64,000 bases of DNA, from contig NZ_CP090349.1 in the NCBI RefSeq assembly GCF_021398735.1, positions 5,258,501 through 5,322,500 on the forward strand. Reading direction: 5' to 3'. Source of the DNA: Methylobacterium oryzae (GTDB lineage: Bacteria > Pseudomonadota > Alphaproteobacteria > Rhizobiales > Beijerinckiaceae). Every line of letters starts with the position of its first letter. Positions within the stretch are counted from its first letter, which is position 1. Shown here piece by piece: positions 57,820 to 64,000 of the stretch. The position numbers and the translations under genes are program-made. The notes below the pieces were generated by a model, which did no database searches, had not been told where the DNA came from, and saw only the letters and a program-made list of their open reading frames with translations.

Positions 57820-58704
57820 ATGCGGATCAGGCTCGGCTGCGAGATGCGCTACGCCTTCCCCTACCCCGTGCCCATGGTGGTGATGCTCAACGTGCATCCC
57901 TCCGGGGCGGCCGCCCTGGAGGCGCCCGACACGCTCCGGACCGATCCGCCCGTCCCGGTGGCGATCTACCGCGACGGTTTCGGCAACCTGTGCGGCCGGC
58001 TGACCGCGCCCGCCGGCAACTTCACCGTCGGGACCGACGCCGTGATCCGCGACAGCGGGAGGCCCGATCCGGTGCACCCGGAGGCCGCGCAGCACGCGAT
58101 CGAGGAGTTGCCGGCCGAGACGATCGCGTTCCTGCTTCCCAGCCGCTACTGCGAATCCGACCTGCTGGCCGACGCGGCGTGGCGTCTCTTCGGACATACC
58201 GAGCCCGGCTGGGCCCGGGTGCAGGCGGTCTGCGACTTCGTCCACGCCCACATTGTGTTCGGCTACGAGTTCGCCCATCGCGACCGCACGGCCGCGGACG
58301 CCTACGCGGGCGGGCGCGGCGTCTGCCGGGACTTCACCCACCTGGCCGTCGCGTTCTGCCGCGCCCTGAACATCCCGACCCGGTACTGCACCGGCTATAT
58401 CAGCTTCATCGGCGAGCCCGAGCCGCACCCGGCGGGCGACTTCGCGGCCTGGATGGAGGTCTACCTCGGCGGCGCCTGGCACGTGTTCGACCCGCGCAAC
58501 AACAGCCCGCGGATCGGCCGGGTCATGGTCGCGTACGGCCGGGACGCCGCGGACGTGCCGCTGACCCACACGTTCGGACCGAATCCCCTGGTGGGCTTCC
58601 GGGTCTGGGCCGACCGGATCGACCACCTGGACGCCTCGGGCGACGCGCCGGTCCTGCCGGAGGAGCCCTTGCCGCCGCAGAGCATGGCGACACGGACCGG
58701 GTGA
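57820..58704 (+). CDS. Transglutaminase-like cysteine protease/transamidase family protein
   Basis: 294 residues starting at MRIRLGCEMRY. The transglutaminase-fold triad is visible: Cys169 in RGVCRDFTHL, His221 in GGAWHVFDPRNN and Asp224. The N-terminal beta domain (about 1-95) belongs to the group annotated as transglutaminase family with bacterial N-terminal domain. These act as proteases or amidases; substrate unknown. No signal peptide, so it is cytoplasmic. Confidence 0.87.
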   Translation: MRIRLGCEMRYAFPYPVPMVVMLNVHPSGAAALEAPDTLRTDPPVPVAIYRDGFGNLCGRLTAPAGNFTVGTDAVIRDSGRPDPVHPEAAQHAIEELPAETIAFLLPSRYCESDLLADAAWRLFGHTEPGWARVQAVCDFVHAHIVFGYEFAHRDRTAADAYAGGRGVCRDFTHLAVAFCRALNIPTRYCTGYISFIGEPEPHPAGDFAAWMEVYLGGAWHVFDPRNNSPRIGRVMVAYGRDAADVPLTHTFGPNPLVGFRVWADRIDHLDASGDAPVLPEEPLPPQSMATRTG

Positions 58705-58707
58705 GCG

Positions 58708-59736
58708 TCAGACGCCGGCGCCGCGGGCGATGGCGCGCTTGACCACGCCCTGGACGTCCGGGTTCGAGAGGAACAGGTCGTGGTTGATCAGGCCGCCGCC
58801 GTAATCGGAGGCGTCGGCGACGCGCACGCCGAGCGCCTCGAGCTTGGCGCGATCGGCGGCACCGGCGCGCACGCCCCCCGCCAGCGCGGCGGAGAGCTCG
58901 AGCGCCCGGTCGTTGGTCGAGGAGATCACCGTGATCTTCGAGACGTCGGGTCCCATGCGGGCGACGCCGTTGGAGAACAGGTCGAAGTCGATGTCGGGGG
59001 CGGCCAGCACCACGGCGCCGATCCGCGACATCGCCGCCTCGCCCGCCTCGGCGCGGAGCATCCGCAGGGTCTCGAGGGTCAGGAGCGTGCCCATCGAGTG
59101 CGCGACGATGTTGATGCGGCCGCCGCTGGGCGAGGCGGCGAGCGCCTTCAGCAGGTCCTCGAAGGCGTCGCGCGACCAGAGGGCGCTCTCGCGATCGTAA
59201 TTGTAGTCGAGGGTCGCGGCCGCCGACGGCCACGTGAACAGGCCGGAGACGCCGCGGAACCGGATCCCGTCCGAGAGCCGGGCGGCGCTGACCGCGGCCG
59301 ATTCGAACGATTCGCGGTAGCCGTGGACGTAGATCAGCACGTCGCGTCCGAGGGCCGCCTGGGCGAAGGCCTCGGCGGCGCCCGGTCCGGATTCGGATTT
59401 CGGAACCGCGCCGATGGTCCAGTCGCCGGTGATGACGGACGAGACCTTGCCGAGCAGCGAGCGGTCGGGCGGTGACAGGCGCACCTCGGCGAAGCTCAGG
59501 CCGCGGCCGCGGTCGCTGCTGAAATACGGCGGCCGGGGCGGGTTGCCCACGGGCTTGCGGGTCGTGGCGACCAGCAGCACCGGCATGACGTCGAGGGCCG
59601 ACTGCTTCTCGGGCAGCGCCGCCCCGGACCCGAGGTCGTCGGTGACGCAGGCGCCGAGCGACGGGGCGAGGCCCGCGGCGCCCGCGAGCGCTCCGAAGCG
59701 AAGAAGGATGCGGCGTGAGACGATCTGGCTCGACAT
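58708..59736 (-). CDS. Lipoprotein-like alpha/beta hydrolase (DUF900 family)
   Basis: 342 residues. The N-terminus has a twin-arginine-like start (VSRRILLRFGALAG) and a lipobox-type sequence ending SLGAC (Cys29), so it may be exported folded and lipidated. The hydrolase domain has RDVLIYVHGYRESFESAA, the nucleophile in IVAHSMGTLLTLE (Ser) and a C-terminal His in GLINHDLF. It matches the COG4782/DUF900 group; activity unknown. Confidence 0.8.
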   Translation of the reverse strand: MSSQIVSRRILLRFGALAGAAGLAPSLGACVTDDLGSGAALPEKQSALDVMPVLLVATTRKPVGNPPRPPYFSSDRGRGLSFAEVRLSPPDRSLLGKVSSVITGDWTIGAVPKSESGPGAAEAFAQAALGRDVLIYVHGYRESFESAAVSAARLSDGIRFRGVSGLFTWPSAAATLDYNYDRESALWSRDAFEDLLKALAASPSGGRINIVAHSMGTLLTLETLRMLRAEAGEAAMSRIGAVVLAAPDIDFDLFSNGVARMGPDVSKITVISSTNDRALELSAALAGGVRAGAADRAKLEALGVRVADASDYGGGLINHDLFLSNPDVQGVVKRAIARGAGV

Positions 59737-59926
59737 GATCCGGTTACGCTCGGGCGGGACGCCTTCCGTTGCCCAGGATCGTGACCATCGCGGGGCACGA
59801 GCGACGCGACGCGGCGTGAATAGCGGGCACGGCCGGGCTTGTGGTGGGCGGGACACAGGCCGGCCATCCCCCGACCCCGACGCTCTCCCTCTCGACGGCG
59901 GCCGTCGCCGCGGCCATGAAGGGAGC

Positions 59927-60913
59927 ATGACGCCGTCCACCGACATCGAGAGTCTCCGCGAGCGCCTGCTGCGCGGCGACCGCGCCGCTCTGGCCCGGGC
60001 CATCACGCTGGCCGAGTCCAAGCGCGCCGATCACCGGGCGCTGGCGGCGAACCTGATCGACTCGGTCCTGCCCGAGACCGGCCGGGCGATCCGCGTCGGC
60101 ATCACCGGCGTCCCCGGCGTCGGCAAGTCGACCACCATCGACGCCCTCGGCTCGAACCTCACGGAGGCCGGTCACAAGGTGGCGGTGCTCGCGGTCGACC
60201 CGTCCTCCTCCAGGACCGGCGGCTCGATCCTGGGCGACAAGACCCGGATGGCGCGGCTGTCGCACGATCCCAAGGCCTTCATCCGCCCCTCCCCCTCCTC
60301 GGGCACGCTCGGCGGCGTCGCGGCCAAGACCCGCGAGACCATGCTGCTCTGCGAAGCCGCGGGGTTCGACGTGATCCTCGTCGAGACGGTCGGCGTCGGC
60401 CAGTCGGAGACGGCGGTGGCCGACCTGACCGACTTCTTCCTCGTGCTGATGCTGCCCGGGGCAGGCGACGAACTGCAGGGGATCAAGAAAGGCATCCTCG
60501 AACTCGCCGACATGATCGCGGTCAACAAGGCCGATGCGGGCGAAGCCGAGCAGCGCGCCAACGCGGCGGCGTCGGAGTACCGGGCGGCGCTGCACATCCT
60601 CACCCCAGCCTCGGCCACCTGGACGCCACCGGTCGTGACGATCTCGGGCTTCCACAACCTGCGTCTCGACGCGCTCTGGGCGAAGATCGTCGATCACCGG
60701 GAGAAGCTCACGGCCACCGGCGAGATCCAGGCGAAGCGCCGGACCCAGGACGTCAAGTGGATGTGGGCGCTCGTCGACGAGCGCCTGCACCAGCGCCTCG
60801 TCGGCTCCCCGGAGGTCCGCCGCCGCACGGCCGAGGCGGAGGCCGGCGTCGCCCGGGGTGAGATCTCCCCGGCGGCCGGCGCGGCGGCCATCGCCGAGTT
60901 GATCGGGCTCTGA
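59927..60913 (+). CDS. meaB: MeaB GTPase, chaperone of methylmalonyl-CoA mutase
   Basis: 328 residues, almost the length known in Methylobacterium extorquens. G1 GVPGVGKSTT (about 60-69), switch regions (GDKTRMARL, VETVGVGQSE), G4 NKAD and a C-terminal dimerisation arm with DVKWMWALVDERLHQRLV. In Methylobacterium it protects and reloads the B12-dependent mutase of the ethylmalonyl-CoA pathway. The mutase genes are not in this window. An in-frame upstream extension was rejected. Confidence 0.94.
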   Translation: MTPSTDIESLRERLLRGDRAALARAITLAESKRADHRALAANLIDSVLPETGRAIRVGITGVPGVGKSTTIDALGSNLTEAGHKVAVLAVDPSSSRTGGSILGDKTRMARLSHDPKAFIRPSPSSGTLGGVAAKTRETMLLCEAAGFDVILVETVGVGQSETAVADLTDFFLVLMLPGAGDELQGIKKGILELADMIAVNKADAGEAEQRANAAASEYRAALHILTPASATWTPPVVTISGFHNLRLDALWAKIVDHREKLTATGEIQAKRRTQDVKWMWALVDERLHQRLVGSPEVRRRTAEAEAGVARGEISPAAGAAAIAELIGL

Positions 60914-61055
60914 CCGGTCCCGGCCGCCGCGCAGGCCGAAGGCGCACAATTTCGCGGTGATCGGGGGCACAAACGCCATCTCGCGCGTTCGGTGGACGAC
61001 GGCGTAACGAGCGGCGCCCGTGTCGCGACGCCGCGCTCACGTCCAGGAGAGTGCC

Positions 61056-61433
61056 ATGGTGGATACGGATCGGATCGTCGGCGGCGCCAAGGAGGCCGTC
61101 GGCAAGGTTCAGGGCGCGGCCGGCGATCTCGCCGGCTCGAACCGCGACTCGGTCGAGGGACGTTTCCGCGAGGCCCAGGGCCAGGCGCAGAACGTCTACG
61201 GTCAGGTGAAGGACAGGGCCCGGGACATCGCCGACCGCGCCGGTGACTACGCGAGCGACGCCTACGAGCGCGCCGGCGACGTCGCGGAGGACGTTTACCA
61301 GCGGGGCGGCTCGTACCTGCGCGACGGGCGCAGCGCGGTCGGCGCCCGGGTGGAGGAGAATCCCCTGGTCGCGCTGCTGATCGCGGGCGCGGTGGGCTAC
61401 GGCCTCGCCCTGCTGGTCCACGGCCGCCGCTGA
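61056..61433 (+). CDS. CsbD-like stress protein with C-terminal membrane helix
   Basis: 125 residues. The N-terminal stretch GGAKEAVGKVQGAAGDLAG and GRFREAQGQAQNVYGQVKD has the CsbD-type amphipathic repeat; the middle is helical and the end (NPLVALLIAGAVGYGLALLVHG) is a membrane helix of the DUF883 kind. These families are general stress proteins, often induced by salt or oxygen stress. A CCAGGAGAG ribosome site precedes the ATG. A strong terminator follows. Confidence 0.8.
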   Translation: MVDTDRIVGGAKEAVGKVQGAAGDLAGSNRDSVEGRFREAQGQAQNVYGQVKDRARDIADRAGDYASDAYERAGDVAEDVYQRGGSYLRDGRSAVGARVEENPLVALLIAGAVGYGLALLVHGRR

Positions 61434-61440
61434 CCGGGAG

Positions 61441-61468
61441 CGGCCCCGCCCGGGCGCGGGCGGGGCCG
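61441..61468. terminator. Strong hairpin between csbD-like and hydroxybutyrate dehydrogenase genes
   Basis: Perfect 12-base-pair arms (CGGCCCCGCCCG and CGGGCGGGGCCG) around a GGCG loop, 7 bases after the stop of the plus-strand gene. It is followed by ACCCTTGTACG, with only a weak T content. It probably serves as a shared terminator for the convergent genes. Confidence 0.7.
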
Positions 61469-61505
61469 ACCCTTGTACGAGGCGCGCCTGTCGAGGCCGG
61501 GCGCG

Positions 61506-62291
61506 CTACTGCGCGGTCCAGCCCCCGTCCATGCTGATGTTGGCGCCGGTGATCTGGCTCGCCGCGTCGGAGCACAGGAACACCGCCAGCGCGGCCACCT
61601 GGTCGACGGTCACGAACTCCTTGGTCGGCTGCGCCTTCAGCATCACGTCCTCGATCACCTGCTCCTTGGTGAGGCCGCGGGCCTTCATCGTGTCGGGGAT
61701 CTGCGCCTCCACGAGCGGCGTCCAGACATAGCCCGGCGAGATGCAGTTCACCGTGATCTTGTGGGGCGCGAGTTCCAGAGCCGCCGTCTTGCTCAGGCCC
61801 GCGATCCCGTGCTTGGCCGCCACGTAGGCCGACTTGAACGGCGAGGCCACCAGCGAGTGGGCCGAGGCCGTGTTGATGATCCGGCCCCAGCTCCGGGCCT
61901 TCATCCCGGGGATCGCCGCGTGCATCGTGTGGAAGGCCGAGGACAGGTTGATCGCGATGATCTGCTCCCACTTCTCGGCCGGGAACTCCTCGATCGGCGA
62001 GACGAACTGGATCCCGGCATTGTTGACCAGCACGTCGACGGCCCCGAAGGTCTCCTCCGCCTCGCGCACCATGGCGGCGATCGCGTCGGGCTGGCTCATG
62101 TCGGCGGCCGAGTAGCGGGCCTTGACCCCGTAGGCGCTCTCGATCCCGGCCCGCGTCTCCTCGATGGCGGTCGCGTCCCCGAACCCGTTGAGGACGACGT
62201 TGGCCCCCTCCGCCGCGAAGGCGCGCGCGATGGCGAGCCCGATGCCGCTGGTCGAGCCGGTGACGAGGGCGGTCTTGGTCTTGAGAGTCAT
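61506..62291 (-). CDS. bdhA: 3-hydroxybutyrate dehydrogenase
   Basis: 261 residues. Short-chain dehydrogenase with GSTSGIGLAIA (NAD site), NNAGIQFVSPIEEFP, Ser in NTASAHSLVASPFKSAY and catalytic YVAAKHG; the sequence FKSAYVAAKHGIAGLSKT and LVEAQIPD are typical of D-3-hydroxybutyrate dehydrogenases. It oxidises 3-hydroxybutyrate to acetoacetate, a step of PHB mobilisation. MeaB nearby points to the same C4 metabolism, though they are on opposite strands. Confidence 0.94.
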   Translation of the reverse strand: MTLKTKTALVTGSTSGIGLAIARAFAAEGANVVLNGFGDATAIEETRAGIESAYGVKARYSAADMSQPDAIAAMVREAEETFGAVDVLVNNAGIQFVSPIEEFPAEKWEQIIAINLSSAFHTMHAAIPGMKARSWGRIINTASAHSLVASPFKSAYVAAKHGIAGLSKTAALELAPHKITVNCISPGYVWTPLVEAQIPDTMKARGLTKEQVIEDVMLKAQPTKEFVTVDQVAALAVFLCSDAASQITGANISMDGGWTAQ

Positions 62292-62363
62292 GGAGCCTCC
62301 TGGGACGCGGGCGCCCGGCCGAACGGTCGGGGACGGCGCGCTCGCGGTGGGACAGGTCGCGAC

Positions 62364-63872
62364 CTAAGTAGCGCGGGAAGGGGATGCCGGCACAGGGTCG
62401 CCCGGAGGCGGTGCGGGCACGATGTCACCGGCGGCCGACTGCGGGCGCGGCGTGGCCGGGAACGCGATCTCGACCCGCAGGCCGGGCCCGTTATCGGCGA
62501 GCCGCAGGCTCCCGTGGTGCAGGCGCACGACGGCGTTGACGAGGCTGAGGCCCAGCCCGAAGCCGGGCCGCGAACGGGCGTCCTCGAGGCGCACGAACCG
62601 GTCGAGCACGCGGGCCCGTTCCGCCTCCGGAATGCCCGGGCCGTGATCGGAGACGGCGAGGCGGATCGACTCGCCGTCGCGCCACGCCTCGAGCGTCACG
62701 CTGGTCTCCGCCCCCTCGGATTCGGCCCCGTATTTCAGGGCGTTGTCGATGAGATTGGCGAGGGCCTGACCGATAAGCTCGCGGTTGCCCGCGATGGTGA
62801 GCCCGTCCTGCGCGTGCACGGCGAGCGTCAGCCCCTGATCCTCGGCGAGCGCCTCGTACAAGTCACCGACGCTCCGGATCGTCTGGCCCAGATCCAGCGG
62901 CACGAGGATTTCCCGGGCTGACCCGGCCTCGAGCCGCGCGATCATCAGGAGGGCGTTGAACACCCGGATCAGCCCGTCGCCCTCCTCGATCACGGCTTCC
63001 AGCGCCGCGCGCAGCTCCTCCGGCGTGGAGGCGCGGCGCAGGGCCTCGTCGGCACGGTTGCGCAGGCGGGTCAGCGGCGTCTTGAGGTCGTGGGCGATGT
63101 TGTCGGAAACCTCGCGCATGCCGCGCATCAGCTCGCCGATGCGCTCCAGCATCTGGTTGAGGCTCGATGCGAGACGGTCGAGTTCGTCGCCGTTCCCGGC
63201 CACGTGGAGCCGGTCGTCGAGATCGCCGGCCATGATCGCGCGGGTGGTCTGGGTCATGGCATCGACGCGGCGCAGCACCCGGCTCGCTGCGAGCCAGCCC
63301 CCGATCACCCCGAGGATCACGACGGCGGCGAGCGAGGTGATGAAGGCGCGCCCGATCACCGCCCGCAGCCGGTCGCGCTCCTCGGTGTCGCGCCCGACGA
63401 GCAGGCGGAACCCGCCCGGAAGGGTGAAGACCCGAACGATCGCCCGGTGCGCCTCGGCATCCGCGTCGTTGCGGCCGTAGCGCGTCTCGCTCTGGCCCGG
63501 CGTCGCCAGCACGGCGGCGGGCACGTAGCCGACATTGCCGACGACATGATCGCCGCCGGCCGTGGTCACGAGGTAGAGCGAGGCGCCGGGCTCGCGAGAG
63601 CGCCGTTCCACCACGGTGATCAGCCGCCGCAGGCCGCCGGCATTGTACTGTTCCGACAGCCCGTTGATCTCGGCGTCGATCGTGGAGACGATCTGGTCGT
63701 CGAGCACCGCGCGGGCGTTCCACGCGACGTAGCCGAGCGCCAGGAAGGCGCAGAGGGCGAAGATCGCGAGGTAGGCCAGCGACAGCTTGAACGCGGTGGT
63801 GCGGAACAGCTTCTGGAAACGCGCCGCCGCGGTCTCGCGGGCGATCGGCGCGTCGGTCCAAACCTCGCTCAC
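62364..63872 (-). CDS. Sensor histidine kinase of an OmpR-type two-component system
   Basis: 502 residues, GTG start overlapping the regulator stop by 4 bases (GTGA). Membrane segments at about 31-51 and 176-196 flank a periplasmic domain of about 125 residues. HAMP follows, then His261 in NIAHDLKTPLTRL, an N box (NLIDNALKYG) and G boxes (DHGPGIP, GFGLGLSL). The C-terminal tail is Pro/Ala-rich. The signal is unknown. Confidence 0.92.
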   Translation of the reverse strand: MSEVWTDAPIARETAAARFQKLFRTTAFKLSLAYLAIFALCAFLALGYVAWNARAVLDDQIVSTIDAEINGLSEQYNAGGLRRLITVVERRSREPGASLYLVTTAGGDHVVGNVGYVPAAVLATPGQSETRYGRNDADAEAHRAIVRVFTLPGGFRLLVGRDTEERDRLRAVIGRAFITSLAAVVILGVIGGWLAASRVLRRVDAMTQTTRAIMAGDLDDRLHVAGNGDELDRLASSLNQMLERIGELMRGMREVSDNIAHDLKTPLTRLRNRADEALRRASTPEELRAALEAVIEEGDGLIRVFNALLMIARLEAGSAREILVPLDLGQTIRSVGDLYEALAEDQGLTLAVHAQDGLTIAGNRELIGQALANLIDNALKYGAESEGAETSVTLEAWRDGESIRLAVSDHGPGIPEAERARVLDRFVRLEDARSRPGFGLGLSLVNAVVRLHHGSLRLADNGPGLRVEIAFPATPRPQSAAGDIVPAPPPGDPVPASPSRAT

Positions 63873-64000
63873 CCGGCCGCGCCCTCGTCGTAGCGCAGCA
63901 CGTAGCCGGCGCCCCGAACCGTGTGGATGATCGGCGACGCGAAGCCCTTGTCGAGCTTGCTGCGCAGGCGCGAGACGTGGACGTCGATGACGTTGGTCTG
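63869..64000 (-). CDS. OmpR/PhoB-type response regulator, C-terminal fragment (rest outside window)
   Basis: 44 codons from the right edge, in frame to a stop. The sequence NVIDVHVSRLRSKLDKGF and IIHTVRGAGYVL is the recognition helix and wing of the winged helix DNA-binding domain of OmpR-type regulators. It is the partner of the kinase that follows. Confidence 0.92.
   Translation of the reverse strand, partial: QTNVIDVHVSRLRSKLDKGFASPIIHTVRGAGYVLRYDEGAAG

Overview
The window is about 70 percent GC and densely packed. It looks like chromosomal DNA of a Rhizobiales alphaproteobacterium, most probably Methylobacterium or Methylorubrum. Support for this: a MeaB mutase chaperone (ethylmalonyl-CoA pathway), an S2 protein with a long C-terminal extension, lpxI in place of lpxH, paired Entner-Doudoroff genes, and the rpsB-tsf-pyrH-frr-cdsA-dxr / rseP-bamA-lpxD-fabZ-lpxA-lpxI-lpxB gene order. 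The genus call is inference. I saw no tRNA, rRNA, CRISPR, prophage or insertion sequence.

Layout. 0-8.4 kb: end of an ABC exporter and a small phosphatase-like gene; three exported proteins in a row (YfdX family, a 117-aa Cys protein, a 67-aa charged peptide); a histidine kinase and NtrC-type regulator pair whose sigma-54 contact loop is altered; an MFS transporter; a periplasmic asparaginase. 8.4-15.6 kb: edd-eda, an ABC_membrane_2 transporter, a 2OG-Fe(II) oxygenase and small exported or anchored proteins. 15.6-34.4 kb, all minus strand apart from one regulator: translation factors and nucleotide/phospholipid/isoprenoid enzymes (rpsB, tsf, pyrH, frr, cdsA, dxr), then rseP, bamA and the lipid A block (lpxD, fabZ, lpxA, lpxI, lpxB). 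A TetR-controlled EmrAB efflux unit sits between dxr and rseP. 34.4-42.7 kb: a frameshifted DUF1640-like gene, RNA-modifying enzymes (RsuA type, RsmC type), then lepB-rnc-era and dxs, pdxJ-acpS. 42.9-48.9 kb: a small exported protein coupled to an exported nuclease, ettA, a reductase-like SDR, OpgC, DUF2256. 48.9-51.6 kb: a four-gene overlapping operon for molybdenum-enzyme maturation without an enzyme gene. 51.6-64 kb: EnvZ-like kinase, aminotransferase, esterase 713 type hydrolase, TerB-like and acidic proteins, transglutaminase, lipoprotein hydrolase, meaB, CsbD, 3-hydroxybutyrate dehydrogenase, and a kinase with the end of its OmpR-type regulator.

How it fits together: the central block couples protein synthesis to envelope building (lipid A acylation, BamA assembly, RseP stress proteolysis, CDP-diacylglycerol, MEP isoprenoids). 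The rest is carbon metabolism (Entner-Doudoroff, ethylmalonyl-CoA/PHB) and envelope sensing. Four copies of one palindromic repeat (about 8.5, 11.3, 28.2 and 55.4 kb) and one copy of another (51.8 kb) lie between genes. The strongest candidates for something unusual are the NtrC-type regulator with GAFAVA instead of GAFTGA, the small-protein/nuclease pair, the lpxD upstream hairpin and the exported-protein cluster with YfdX. None is proof of a new system.
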